This document shows positions 1 through 11,456 of a stretch of 64,000 nt of DNA, piece after piece; within the stretch, counting starts at the first letter, position 1; each line of letters opens with the position of its first letter. This DNA comes from Pictodentalium vernedei (Eukaryota > Mollusca > Scaphopoda > Dentaliida > Dentaliidae). A model generated the notes under the pieces. It saw nothing but the letters and a program-made list of their open reading frames with translations. It was not told where the DNA came from and did not search any database. The position numbers were made by a program, and so were the translations under genes. The stretch spans positions 180,124,927 through 180,188,926 of the forward strand of contig CM062295.1 of NCBI GenBank assembly GCA_031216915.1, in the 5' to 3' direction.

Positions 1-1019
1 TTTTGACAAAACACTGACTGGTTTTAAAGCAGCAATGTTACACACAAACAACCATCAGGATTATGAAAAAGAGTCCCCTCTTTAGCAAGCGGTCTGTAGA
101 ATGCAAAGGATGTGAGGAGTCCTTTGAATATAATCTGAAGGTTGGAGGGTATAATTTTCCTTTCCCAGTTTTGAACCCTCCCATTGTACATCACTTTACA
201 TGTATGTGTTACATTCTTGTTTTGAAACAGTCAATGTATTAGTAAAAGGTATCCTTTGGGAAAGACATCCACACTCGTGTTACCTGTCTAATTGTTGGCC
301 AGGACAACCAATTGTATTTCTTTTAAATGAGGGAATGGCTCACCTGTGTTGCACAACTGAATGAAGTAGCAATGTTATACCATTCAAACTTCAGCTCATA
401 TTAAAAGAACCCCTCTTATCCCTCACATCCTATGAATGACTTGTATAGAGGGAGGTTATCATCCATAAACCAACATTTCTGTTTACAGAGACAGTGACCT
501 TGACTTCATCCAAAATATGGTAGAGCTCTGAGAAGATTCGAAAATTCGATTCAATTCGAAATCACCATGAAGCATGGGTTGACTGATAATTGAGCCATGA
601 AACGATAGGACTGACATTTCTTATCATTGTGCGACACTTTGGCTGGGAATGCACATTTACACTTCTTAGCGTTTACTGATCTCATGGTTCATGTATTTGT
701 TTGTTGTCAATAAAAATGTTGCCGGCTTTCCTTTGAATCATTTCTCGGGATACAAAACTATCTGGAATATGCTTGAAAAATAGAGGTTTTCAAAATTCAT
801 ATGACAATGTCAGTGGGCTGGGACTCGGGATGCCTGAATTCTTTGATGTGCAGCAGAGAATACAAACTATTTTATTGAGACATTTCCACAATTTTTCAAC
901 CAGGAGCTTCTAATGCACCATGCCTACAAAATAATGATGGATGAGAATTGTTGTGAAATATCTGGCGCTGCAGCTCCAGGAGTCCGTGCATGCATTGAAA
1001 TGATTTGATAGTTATATGC
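1..1019. other. Intronic DNA, no gene seen
   Basis: No coding exon, RNA gene or clear element was recognised. The stretch is AT-rich and lies downstream of the last visible KCC exon, so it is probably intron of that minus-strand gene. A short AATTCGATT-type block near 538-565 recurs around 1291-1383. Confidence 0.5.
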
Positions 1020-1106
1020 ATGTCATTTTTATGATGGTATCCTGCTTGTCATTCCTGGTAAATACAAGCAGGAATGACAAGCAGGATACCACCATAAAAA
1101 TGACAT
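1020..1106. repeat. Inverted repeat (38-bp arms)
   Basis: The arms 1020-1057 and 1069-1106 are reverse complements with one mismatch and an 11-base spacer. They would form a long stable hairpin. No terminal repeats outside the arms were identified, so the element class is unknown. Confidence 0.9.
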
Positions 1107-1901
1107 CACAAGTGATAATTGAGTCAGAAATTATGCTCTTGTAATTTTGGTATGGGAAACTGGGGTATGTTTCTTGCTTGTAATATCGTCATCTTGTTTA
1201 AATTGTGTTCATCTCTAAAGTCAAATGTTTCGTCGCAAACTACACCAGATATGATATGGGCATAATTATTCGCAGTCATACAGTTGTAATATTTGAGATT
1301 CTAAATTCGATTTGATTTGAAACTTTCAAATATTCAATTTGAAATTCGATTCGAAAAGACATTTGGGATTTGAAGAGCCCTAAACTATGGTAAACAACAA
1401 TAGTCTTTTTTCCTTTCCATCAGTACACTCAAAGTACAAGTTTGGAAGACAGAGATTCAATGGCACTAAAGTTATCAGCCCCAAACCAATCGATGATGCC
1501 TCAACTGCTTCCTACCAAGCCTTTATTAAACCAAAATTTGAGTGTATCACTATTTCAAGCAAGCTAAAAACTATTTTTGCATTCTTCATTCAATTACTGA
1601 GCAAGGCATTAATAAATGTACACATACAATATCAAATCCATCCAGAGCAGCAAATCTCAAGGCATGTGACTATACTTTGGAGAAACAAGTAATTGATGAA
1701 TGAAGTATTGAAATGATGCACAAATAGATGGATGTGAGGATGTGATGCACTTTCTTCTATTACTACAACGTATACAAAATTTCAACAGGATCTGGTCAGC
1801 ACTAGAAAAGAAATAATCCAAACACGAGAAGAGCAGCTTGACAGATGAACAAACATTGCAAAGACATTATAAGGCAGATAAGCAGGCATATTAAAACTTA
1901 C
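1107..1901. other. Intronic DNA, no gene seen
   Basis: Open frames here show no family resemblance. The block 1291-1383 is an AT-rich run of repeated TTGAAATTCGATT-like words. It is probably KCC intron. Confidence 0.45.
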
Positions 1902-2042
1902 CTGTACATGATGGAAAATAAATGGCCAGAAGAACCATGAATGAAGTGGTGATGTCAGCAATAATTTCGCCACGTCTTTCATCACCTGGTATGTCTGTAC
2001 CATCAATATTTCCTTCTTCTGTATATTTGTTTGCAACATTCT
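1902..2042 (-). CDS. KCC: K-Cl cotransporter exon (TM6 start)
   Basis: This is a 141-nt internal exon of a cation-chloride cotransporter (SLC12 family, KCC branch), which moves K+ and Cl- out of cells electroneutrally. On the minus strand it is preceded by a pyrimidine tract ending in CATCAG and followed by GTAAG. It begins in phase 1: the last base of the 13158-13363 exon plus AG makes a Glu codon, giving SENVANKYTEEG, which parallels the QENLW.. segment of vertebrate KCCs. It ends with ADITTSF..FPSCTG, the TM6 region; the FPSxTG motif is conserved in KCCs and lines the ion pathway in SLC12 structures. The final G starts a Gly codon completed by an exon beyond the left edge. No stop or frameshift is seen. 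Confidence 0.9.
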
Positions 2043-2261
2043 CTGATGAAGAAAAAGTTAATTATGAATTACAGAGTAACCTATTGCGAATTAAAAGGCA
2101 GACAACCCACTTTCTGTACTGAAAGATGGAATTTTATTATCCAATAATGTGATCCTATTATATAACTTATTTGGAGGTACAAACAAAAATCCTACAAAAA
2201 AAGTCCTGCAGGACAAAGGCCACCAGATAAAAGTCCTTAAATATCTTCTTGTAACCAATTA

Positions 2262-2640
2262 ATTTAAGGCCTAAAAAAGTTAAAAATCTGTTTCTCGGGC
2301 CCTCCTGCATGGTCCTTTTGGCAGCTGAACGCTCTCTTTTTAGATACAAACTTAAAAAAATAAAAATTAAATGGTTTATGTCTGATATTTTACCCAAGTT
2401 AATAAAATCAATAAATTTGTCCTTTGAATGCAACAAGTCTTTGCAATGCTTTTGAATTGCAAAGCCTTCTTGCACTAAAGGGGCAAAAATACACCACCAC
2501 CCATGCAATTCTGTAGATTATGAGGCCTAAATCATAAAACAAACCAAGAAATAATTACGCAATAAAAAAATAAAAATAAAAAACCTGTGTGCATGGAATT
2601 TTACAAAAACAATGGCCTGACAAACAGAAGGTCTACTTTG
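2262..2640 (+). mobile_element. MITE-like foldback element, family P copy 1
   Basis: This copy matches 13530-13930 along its length. The ends carry inverted copies of CTGTTTCTCRGGCC (2288-2301 and 2614-2627, with small differences). The centre (about 2410-2485) is a decayed inverted repeat that is near-perfect in copy 2. There is no coding capacity. Other repeats ending in similar words occur near 21556 and 37205. Confidence 0.7.
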
Positions 2641-2918
2641 TGGAGCCTAATTCAATGTTTGTAAAATGTAATTTCGTATATCAGTTATATTTTAAGTTTT
2701 CACTCCATTTTTAATTTATTTCTACATGTTCTAAATTTGACTGAATCGATTTGGATTCTCGTGAAAATGGTTGCAAGAATCCATACCTGCTATGAGTGTC
2801 CAGGATTCCATGAGACCACGATGGTGAACCCCTGTTGTATACTGATAACACATGTTGATCCAACACAACTTTTTAATTTTCAAAAATTAAAGTGAATTTG
2901 ATAATTTTTAAAATTAAA

Positions 2919-3970
2919 GTGTCAATGACACTGTAGGTTAACTTGTCTGTGTGTTATGTTTGATGAAAAGGATAATGTTCAATGTTTATGAAAGGATTAT
3001 GAAATAAGACAAGAATTGTAATAATTGGGGAAATGTTAATTTCTGTTCCCTGTATGCTATGTTTTCAATAAAAATAATATGAGGTGCAGACTGTACTAAA
3101 GAACTGAGGGGTGGCTTAATGTGGCCCTCACAGTTAATGTATGTGGCACTCACAGTTAATATATATCAATGAAAGTTACCAATTTACAGTGAAATTATTC
3201 CAAAACGAGTCATCCTATCAAGTTACAATGAAATCTCTTCATAAATACGGCCTGTGGACTGTGCTAAAGGTTTTTGGGCTTCTGGCCTGTGTAGCCATCA
3301 CGGTTGACCAATTGCAACCAAAAGGGGACACCCTCATCTAGACATTATACTGAGTCATCCTACCAAGTTACAATGAAATCCCTTCATTATTAAAATATGA
3401 CCTGCAGTCTGTGCTGAAGTTTTTCATGTTTTGGGCTTGGGCAGTCGTCATGGTTGAACGATCACGACCAAAAGGGGACATTCTCATTTAGACATTATCT
3501 GGAGTAATCCTACCAAGTTAATATGAAATCCCTTCATAAATATGACCTATAGACTGTGCTAAAGGTTTTCGGGCTTCAGGTCCCTGTAGCCGACACAGAT
3601 GATCAATCGTGACCAAAAGGGGACATTCTCATTTAGACATTATATGGAGTCAACCTACCAAGTTGCAATGAAATCCCTCCATAAATACGACCTGTAGACT
3701 GTGCTAAAGGTTTTGGGCTCAGGCAGTTGTCAGGGTTGACAGATCATGACCAAATGGGGAAGTTCTCATCTAGACATCATACAGAGTCATCTTACCAAGT
3801 TACAATGAAATTCCTCCATATTAAATATGACCTGTAGACTGAGCTAAAAGTTTTTGGGTTTCGGGCTTGGGCAGCCATCATGGCTGACCGATAGTGACCA
3901 AAAGGGGACGTTCTCATCTAGACATGACCTCAAACCTGCATATGAAATTTTGTGACGATCAGACAAAAAA
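2919..3970 (+). mobile_element. Helentron/pearl-like element, family C copy 1 (3' truncated)
   Basis: It starts with the palindrome GTGTCAATGACAC followed by TGTAGGTTAACTTG. It continues with several roughly 145-bp tandem units, each containing CCAAGTTACAATGAAATC.., AGACTGTGCTAAAGG and GACCAAAAGGGGAC. The 3' hairpin end seen in copies 38537-39660 and 45392-49329 is missing, because sequence breaks off at the start of the L repeat (3971). Helentron-like assignment is an inference from the tandem core, the inverted subterminal words and the hairpin end ending in CTAA in the other copies. Confidence 0.65.
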
Positions 3971-4311
3971 TGATAAATTTTAAGTAATTTGTATATTTTT
4001 TATACCTACCAATGGTCCAGCCTAGCTGGTGCAAACTTTAAATTATCAAGAGCCAAACACAAATTCTGAATCCCCCAATCCCCAAAATTTGCATACGAAA
4101 CCGAAAATTAAAAGTCCTATCTGGCCCTTCATACTTTTACTCTCTGCACATGCGCAGTGGTCAGGAAGAGACCAGAATTGGTGCCAACATCATTCTTTGT
4201 AGATGAGCGTACTAATAATAACGGAGGTATGAGTGCCAACTCTTGGGAGGGCCATCCCCATCTGGGCCATTGGAAAGTATAAAAAATATACAAATTACTT
4301 AAAATTTATCA
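3971..4311 (-). mobile_element. Family L element with perfect 34-bp inverted repeats
   Basis: The arms 3971-4004 and 4278-4311 are exact reverse complements. The inside (4005-4277) is the reverse complement of parts of 11150-11335 and 63360-63505. Inner ends carry ACCAATGGTCCAG and CTGGGCCATTGG. A further copy of the terminal word lies outside at 4319-4346, suggesting repeated insertion. No coding sequence was found. Confidence 0.7.
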
Positions 4312-5599
4312 TATTTTTATACGCCAACCAATGGCCCAGACTAGCTGAATCAAAAAAGGCGGAGGGCCTAAGACGTAAGAATTAGCAGACCAAATATATC
4401 TCCTAAACCTGTATTCCAAGGTGAAAGGAAAATACATTTAAAAGGAATTACATGTATGTCTCTCTATACAATAATAGAGAAGACATATCATAAATAAGGA
4501 GCCATATCCAAGTAATTCCATATTCTCAGCATGAATGATTATGCTAAATGGGTGTAATGAGCTCCCCCAATTTTAAGGCTAGTCCGGACTAAGCCCCATA
4601 AATTAGGATGGCGTATTTGAGAGTGAGAGACTAATTCCCACAAACATACGCCATATATAAATAATAAACAAGCTGTATCTACGATCAGATATAATCTATA
4701 GTTACACACTTATGGAGCCGGAGGAGATTTTACAAGAAAAATCCCCTCCCCCCTTTTTTTTTTGAAGGAATATTCTTCAAAACAAAGAGGGGAGAGCTCT
4801 GGAATCAGTGCAAAGCAATACCAAATAATCCAAATATATTCGCCCAATAAGCACCCAGTTAATAATTATTATTAATTATTGGTGCTTAACATCACTTTAG
4901 AAGCTAAGGCTACTGTGGCAATTCTGGTAATTAACAGAACATACTTCTCACATATACCGGAGTCGGAATACGTAGATAGGATGAAAACTGGTAATATAAA
5001 GTGTACGACCATACACTTGTCCAGTTAATACCAACTAAACAGTATCTGAAGGATTAACACGCTTCTAAGGCAACCTACCGTCGGCCCTGTTCATGTGTAC
5101 AATCGATTCCAATAATAACACTTAAATGAACCGTTCGAATATACAAGAATGTGTACTGTATCTTCATAGAAACCTGTATTAGAACATGGAACGAGCTATG
5201 ATTAACAGACCCGTCATGGACCATCCCCAAAATAATGAGAACATATACATAGACGGTCTGTTGGCAGTTCCATAACTGATCCAAATAGCCCCAAAAATTC
5301 ATATCGACCCTTCCCCCCCCCCCCCCCCCCCCACCCGCATTACTTGAATCGCTCTTGTGTTAGTCATCAAATGGAATAGGAACAGCAGGTCTCCCTCACG
5401 TCTGACCAACTCCATAATGCCACTAAGGACGGAGAAGGATGTGCTGAACAAATACACCGAATCGACATAATTACACTAGGTAAATATGGCATCATTAATA
5501 GAGCTTATTGTCTCATATAACTAACACCAAACCATACCGGTAGGAAGAGAATAACCTCCTCTAACATATGGTATCATTCCCGATAGGACAACGAACTCA
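4312..5599. other. No recognised gene; poly-C tract
   Basis: No exon or known element was identified. A pure C run lies at 5313-5332. Codon-like structure is absent in all frames. Confidence 0.45.
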
Positions 5600-6310
5600 G
5601 CCTAGCTGAAGCAGCTAAGGTCTTCCTATATGTGAAGACAATAAAAGGCTGATAACTGCGGCCTTAGAAGCCCACCGAGGAGACTTACAATGCTAGCCAT
5701 AGCTTAAAAGTCTTCATCTCTGTGAAGACAGATATATCGGTTTAAGTTGCGACCTTGAAGGCTCACTGAACGGAGACTTACAACTATCATGCGCAAGGTA
5801 GGGAATGAAGAGCCGCTATATAACAGCCCAAAATTCCCAAAGAGACAGCAGTCCCAAGAGAAAATAAATTCAGTTATGTCAATGCATAATAACTGAAACA
5901 ATCTCGCTTATGATTCTAGCTAGGCTACTATGGTGTAAGCAATAAGACTCAAGTCTATGACACCTATGGAAACAAACCAAAAAGCTCTGTACCTTATCAG
6001 TTGTAATCCCAAAAGACAGCGGTCATAGCCTAGCTAACGCAGTTAGAAGTCTTCCTCTCCGTGAAGACGCATATCTCGGTGTAACTAGTGACTTGAAAGC
6101 TCACAAAACGGAACCACCGTTGCGCAAGGTAGGGAATGACAAGCCGCTATTCTAAAAGCTGTCACTTATAAAGAGACAGTAATCTCAAGGTAGCTACGTA
6201 GTTATGCGACTTCGTCTACCTGAAGACATATCTGTATCACTTGCGGCCTTGAAAGCTCACTAAATAGAGACTTACAACACTAGCCGCAAGAAAAGACTGC
6301 TGTAACAGTA
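5600..6310. repeat. Degenerate tandem repeat, about four units
   Basis: Units beginning near 5604, 5695, 6030 and 6192 share GAAGTCTTCCTCT-like, GTGAAGAC and GCGGCCTTGAAAGCTCAC-like words, and some end in GCGCAAGGTAGGGAATGA. Units are diverged and of unequal length. The block lies just beyond the C-terminal side of the DIRS gag remnant, so it could be decayed element sequence. Confidence 0.55.
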
Positions 6311-6494
6311 CATAAGTTGACTATGATGTCCACAATGACTTTAAATGTCTTGATGCCAAGGAACAGTACACCAACAGGGAAAAGACATACTTATTCCCTC
6401 TAACGGCTCTATTCCAAAGACAGCTGTTTCAGCCTATCTGTGCATTATTCGTCCAACTTCAGGACGAAAAACAGGTGATTTGAAATAACCTGGA

Positions 6495-6975
6495 GAATAT
6501 TTCGACAACCTCTATTGCTATTCTTCAATAGGAGAGCCTATGCCTCCGCAAGGAGAGACTCTCTTGGAAGAATTTGCCAGAAGATTTGACCAACACGTAC
6601 TTGTAGTAAGTGGAGCTTTGCTCGGACTGATAGCCGCAGGCCTGCTGAGACTACATACTCATCCACTGATCTTCTGCAATTTTCATCCACTTTTTTGTGA
6701 GGTTGATAACCTTCCGCTAAGTGGAAAGCAACAGAAGTATATTCTCGACGATCTCTATTGCTTCCTTCAATAAGAGAGCCTGTACCTCCACCTTTTGAAG
6801 GGATTCGCTGGAAGATTTGTCCAACGTGGACATATGTAAGTGGAGGTTATGTTTGGAATCATAGCCGAAGGCCTTCCGAGACAACACTTTACCCACTGAT
6901 CTTCCGTGACATAAATCCAGTTTCTTACCCCAGTCTGCTGAAGCGTGTTGAGGCACAGACTCCAGTAGCAGTGTA
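6495..6975. repeat. Direct duplication, two units of about 241 bp
   Basis: The word TCTATTGCT..TTCAATA at 6513 recurs at 6754, and similarity continues through TTTGCCAGAAGATTTG / TTCGCTGGAAGATTTG and GCCGCAGGCCT / GCCGAAGGCCT. It is probably a duplicated piece of the adjoining gag remnant. Confidence 0.65.
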
Positions 6976-6979
6976 TTGG

Positions 6980-8208
6980 AAGCTTTCTTATAGCCTGTTC
7001 ATAGACTAACGAAAATTCATCGTCAAATAGAGTATATCCCGAGACCAGAGTGACTCGGAGAGAGCTTTTCACCTTGTCATCTATAAGTGATGATGACGCA
7101 AGGGCATCATCACGTCTGATCAACTCTTAATTTGCCACTGTCAGGGCGGAGTTGTGCATGGCATACATGACTGCCCTGGAAAGAACTCTAAGCGAGGAAC
7201 ACAACGTCCCCAAATTCCTTCCCGCTTGCTATTCCTGGGACTAAGATCCGGAGATTGATCTCTTCTCCGAACGTCCCGATGAACAAAGCCTCGGATCGCT
7301 AGCTACCAGATGGTTCGACTTCACGGGCGAAGACTGGCTTCATCTTCACACAACTGGCTGGATATCCGAAGTCCGGTAGCTAGCATGCGGTCGTGTGTGC
7401 TTTTATAACGTAGCGGAGGAAGCTGTCAATGAAGCCAACCCCTGGCTACAGACTAAACTGAGCGTCCCGAGCGGCGTGTGGACATATGTTATAGAGTGAC
7501 CTCTCCCGCTCTTATCAGACCTTGCTGAGCCTCCCAAAAAGAAAACTTGGTTCTGGCTTGTGCAAGTTTCTCATAACAACCTCTGGCCCGAGAAGTTGCT
7601 AGGTTAGAGAGGGCCTCTCCCGCTCGCGGCCTTGTCAGACCTCGCCAAGCCTCCCAACAAGAAACTTGCTGATTTCCTCCCTATTTCTGTCGTCGCTGGG
7701 TTAGCTTTTATTTTTAAGGTGCTCGCTCTACCCAAATCTACACTTCCTTTGACCGCTACGGACATACCCGGTGTCACGGCTCCCACGGACGGAGTAACCG
7801 CTTCACCAGTCGAGCTAGCTGCTTGCAAAGGATTAAGAACACTAACTAGAGGCCTTATCCCTTGCTTAATATTCATAAGCACCTTGAAGCTAGCTCTATT
7901 TGCTCAACAGAAAGCGGCGACTGTAGCACACTTTGAATGGGTGTCACAATACCATCACCATGTTCATGTTCCTCTGAAAATAGAAAGTGAAAAACTTGAA
8001 TTATATTACGATGAGAGTTCCGGTATAGGAACCTCACTGCCAACAACGTATCGTGACACCCATCTCCAATATCTCTCATGCCAATGTTAGACAGTGGACA
8101 AGAATCGGCAGGAGTACATCGACTACAGGCAGGGCAACTAGCATGTAAATCTGAGGAAGACTTCCTGGGCTTGCATTCAGAGCAGTAAGCTTTGATAATT
8201 ACAATCAA
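6980..8208 (-). pseudogene. Decayed DIRS-type gag
   Basis: Read right to left, the N-terminal part has a cysteine module, YCSECKPRKSSSD..SCPACSRC, near 8110-8190. It matches modules at 33000-33080 and 61955-62040 in spacing. Near 7060-7125, after stops and frameshifts, comes RRDDALASSSLIDDKVK..LR..LFDDEF. This parallels RRDVVLDSSPSLPSEQR..LR..LFHG of the DIRS element at 55870-56343, and that parallel is the main reason for the call. Gag of DIRS elements is thought to bind the element RNA. Many stops exist between 7130 and 7600, so no protein is made. The element's 5' leader continues at 8209-8250 and 9809-9945, split by Tc1. No RT follows on the left, so the copy is truncated. Confidence 0.6.
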
Positions 8209-8250
8209 AAGACAAAATCGATAGCCCTCCTACAAACTAAACAACAAAAT

Positions 8251-9808
8251 ATATGCTACTCAAAGTTTGCTAAGCACCAAATATTTGACACATCATTGTG
8301 AAATTTGCTTGTGACATATTTGCGATATTTTTGTTGGATATGATTGAGGAATGTATTGAGATGGTCCCCAGTGTTTACATTAGCTCTCTTGACAGGCAGA
8401 CTTTTCGTGACAGTCCTAGAAAGGATGTACCCCTCGATTTTCATGATGTTTTCGTGTACTGTCTACATGTACATGACATGTGTAGGGTATTCAATCTTCA
8501 TTTCAACACAAACCCTTGTGATTTAATGATTGAATATGGCAAATGCAAATGTAAGAATTTGTCTGAAGCAGAAACATGGCGGGCTGTAGGGATGGTAGAG
8601 CACAGGGCTACCCATCGCCAGGTTGGTGAAGCCCTTGGCGTGCACCATATGGTGATCACCAGAGCCTGGGCAAGATTTCAGCAGTATGGCACAGCAGATG
8701 GAGGTGGCAGAGACAGGTCAACATCTGCAGCTGAAGGCCGGTTTTTGATCATTCAGGCCCATTGGAACCACTTTGCCACAGCAACCCAGCTTCGCAGTGA
8801 CCTTCAGAATGCATCCGGAGAAGATGTTTTGATGCAGACTATCCGGGCAAGGTTGCACGAAGGTGGCCTCCAATCAAGAAGACCGTGTATTCGCATTCCG
8901 CTGTTCCAGAACCACCGCCAGGCATGATATGAATGGGCCTTGGACCAGAGAAGATTGATGACCTGTCCTTTTTACAGATGAATCAAGGTACTGCCTAGAC
9001 CATACAGACGGGCATTCTAGAGTATGAGAAGACCAGGAGAGCAATTCCATGCAACCAACATTGCAGGGCATAACCGCTATGGTGGAGGGTCAATCATGGT
9101 CTGGGGCGGCTTCAGCAGGGATGGACGTACAGAGCTCTGTGTCCTTGAACGTGGTACATTGACTGCATAGAGGTATATTGATAAGATCCTGGATGTCTAC
9201 GGCAGATTGTATGCAGGTGCAGTGGGTGATAGATTCATTCTGATGGATGATAATGCCCGTCCTTATGTTGCCCATGCTGTCAGGAAGTACCAACAGGGGA
9301 GGGGATTGAGCATATGGACTGGCCAGCAAGATCCCCTGACCTCAATCCAATCGAACATGTCTGGAATGAGTTGCAGCTTGCAATTTCAGCCTGTGCAGTC
9401 CAGCCAAGAAGTGTCCAGGAGCTTGGTGCCATGCTGGTCCAAGAATGGAACAACATCACACAAAGGACCACCAGGAACCTGATTGGGAGCATGAGAAGGT
9501 GTTGTCAAGTTGTAATTAATAGTAATGGGCCTCATACTCGATATTGAACCCATACCAGTTCGCTCCGTCAACTTGTTGGCAAATTGAAAAATTTCCTCTT
9601 TTACCAACAATATCCATTTTCCATGGTTATAGTATTCAAAAGCTAAAAAATAAATGTCAAACACAAATAAAATCTTTATTTCTGTACTTAAATCATTAAA
9701 GATATAATTAAATAAAAAATATATACACTTTTCATTACAATATTTCAACTAAAAAGTAAAACAGGTAGTTGGATATACTTTATGCTTAGCAAACTTTGAG
9801 TAGTATAT
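8251..9808 (+). mobile_element. Tc1-like DNA transposon, inactive
   Basis: Terminal inverted repeats at about 8251-8276 and 9783-9808 (core CTACTCAAAGTTTGCTAAGC) match with one mismatch over 26 bp. TA dinucleotides border both ends, as expected for Tc1/mariner target duplication. The element is about 1.55 kb, normal for the group. It sits in the leader of the DIRS gag remnant; the related sequence at 62060-62245 lacks it. Its transposase is broken. Confidence 0.9.
8545..9547 (+). pseudogene. Tc1 transposase pseudogene
   Basis: Tc1-family transposases cut and paste their own element through a DDE nuclease. The N-terminal paired-like helix-turn-helix region is readable (EHRATHRQVGEALGVHH), followed by FTDESRY (first Asp codon 8977-8979), MDDNARPY (second Asp 9249-9251) and SPDLNPIEHVWNEL (Glu 9353-9355). 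The Asp-Glu spacing of about 34 residues fits DD34E. The three acidic codons now lie in three different frames. Paired TGA codons occur near 8955-8960 and an in-frame TAG near 9166. An open frame starting upstream at 8298 runs into the 5' part but lacks a recognisable start context. Confidence 0.9.
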
Positions 9809-9945
9809 GATAAAGATACATGAATAATCGCAATCAAAATTAAATTAAAATTTTTTTGAAAAACCAATGATCCACCATGCTCCCTACTACACAAAGTTAA
9901 TGAGCCCAAGGGCATCCCGATAGAGCCTAAGTGTGGACAAAATCT
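9809..9945 (-). other. DIRS leader remnant, displaced by Tc1
   Basis: This stretch resembles 62100-62245: both hold a GATAAAGATACAT-like word, ATGAGCCCAA and CTAAGTGTGGACAAAAT. It is the upstream continuation of the gag remnant ending at 8250. A family D element abuts it at 9946. Confidence 0.6.
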
Positions 9946-10532
9946 AACTAGAGGTACTGTGAGCAAACTCACAAAGTGACCCCCCCCCCCCTGAAATGTA
10001 TAAGTTAGATTATCTCCCCTTGGAAATGTCAGAACGGAATTATATTGCTTCATGCACATCTTCATATGGAGTTCTTCCATTGTGTAAAGTTTCATGAAAA
10101 TTCTTCAAACGGTTTAGGAGGAGTTGCGCTTACAAGTATGGACAGACGGTATAAGTTAGATTCTCCCCTTGGAAATGTCAGAACGGAATTATATTGCTTC
10201 ATGCACATCTTCATATGGAGTTCTTCCATTGTGTAAAGTTTCATGAAAATTCTTCAAACGGTTTAGGAGGAGTTGTGCTTACAAGGATGGTCAGACGGAC
10301 AAATTATCTCCCCTTGGAAATGTCAGAACGGAATTATATTGCTTCATGCACATTGCCATATGGAGTTCTTCCATTGTGTAAAGTTTCATGAAAATTCTTC
10401 AAACGGTTTAGGAGGAGTTGTGCTTACGATGGATGGACAGATGGACAGATGGACAGATGGACAGACGGACGGACAGGGTGATTCCTATATACCCCCCCCC
10501 CCCCCCCAAACTTTGTTTGCGGGGGGTATAAA
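9946..10532 (+). mobile_element. Family D element with three tandem units
   Basis: It begins AACTAGAGGTACTGTGAGC and carries three units of about 140-145 bp containing GAACGGAATTATATTGCTTC and GGTTTAGGAGGAGTTG. A (GATGGACA)n microsatellite at about 10433-10480 follows, then a terminal hairpin TATACCCC..GGGGTATAAAT with a C run at 10492-10507. The single-unit copy at 63506-63795 shares both ends. Short reading frames here are repeat translations. Confidence 0.75.
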
Positions 10533-10699
10533 TATTATGTGCAACACTACTGGAAAAATAATCAATGTATCCTAAAAGAACTCTGCAGTAATATAATATG
10601 AAATACTACATATATTTAAGGATGTTGCCAATTTAAATAACGTCAAGGAAAAAAACCAGAGACAAGACATCAGGCACAAAAAGGCCCAAAGTTAGAAAC

Positions 10700-11335
10700 C
10701 AATTTAAATGCTACCAGATGCAAGACTAAACCGACCCAACCCCCCTAGGGTGAGGACGTGACCATGGGGATAAACAGAATAAATATTCTGTAATACACGT
10801 TAAACTCTCAAGAAATTTAATAAAAAATTTCAATAAAAAATAGCCCAAAAGCTTACGTGTTTAACAGCAAGGGTTCATGGAAGGATAGGGAAGGAATACT
10901 GAACAAACTGTGAAATAATCATTAGCAAGAATGATGATGTCAGGTGTATGTCCTGAAAATGGGAAACATGAAATAATTTTATAATTTTTATAAAGTTACA
11001 GCCCTGAATGTCTGAAACCACTGTAGTTTACAGTTTCATCCATTAACAGCCTTGGATCCACCAATTCTTGCATTGATTTGCGTCTGGCATCCTCAAAACA
11101 GGAGATTTTAAAGCACTGATGTCAGCTGATTGATACTGACTTTTGGGCCAAACAAAGAATGGTGTTTGCGCCAATTCCGGTCTCTTCCTGACCACTGCCC
11201 ATGCGCAGAGGACTTTTAATTTTTGGTTTTGTATGCAAATTTTGGGGATTGGGGGGGGGGGGGGTTCAAAAATTGTGTTTGGCCCTTGATAATTTTGAGT
11301 TTTCACCAGCTAGTCTGGGCTATTGGTTGTTGTAT
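10700..11335 (+). mobile_element. Family L element, long copy
   Basis: It is similar to 62880-63505 over its length (GGGTGAGGACGT.ACCATGGGG near the start, ATGCAAATTTTGGGGATTGG and CAGCTAGTCTGGGC near the end) and to 3971-4311 in reverse. A G run lies near 11245-11262. It ends at ATAAAAATCTACAGGG, where a family C tail begins. Confidence 0.65.
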
Positions 11336-11456
11336 AAAAATCTACAGGGTGTAGCCTGTGCTAAAGGAAAATGTGAAGAAACTCCCAGACTAATAGACTT
11401 CTGCACGTGTGATGGCAATAGCTTATCTTGACTTTGTCAAGTTAAGCTAAAAAATA
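11336..11456 (+). mobile_element. Family C 3' tail
   Basis: This contains GGGTGTAGCCTGTGCTAAAG and ends in the hairpin AGCTTATCTTGAC-TTT-GTCAAGTTAAGCT followed by AA. It matches the 3' ends at 39540-39660 and 49200-49329. The rest of that copy is replaced by the L element on its left. Confidence 0.7.

Noticed and set aside
7632..8090. 152-codon plus-strand frame
   Set aside because: It lies opposite the DIRS gag remnant, whose minus-strand reading has the cysteine module and gag-like segments.
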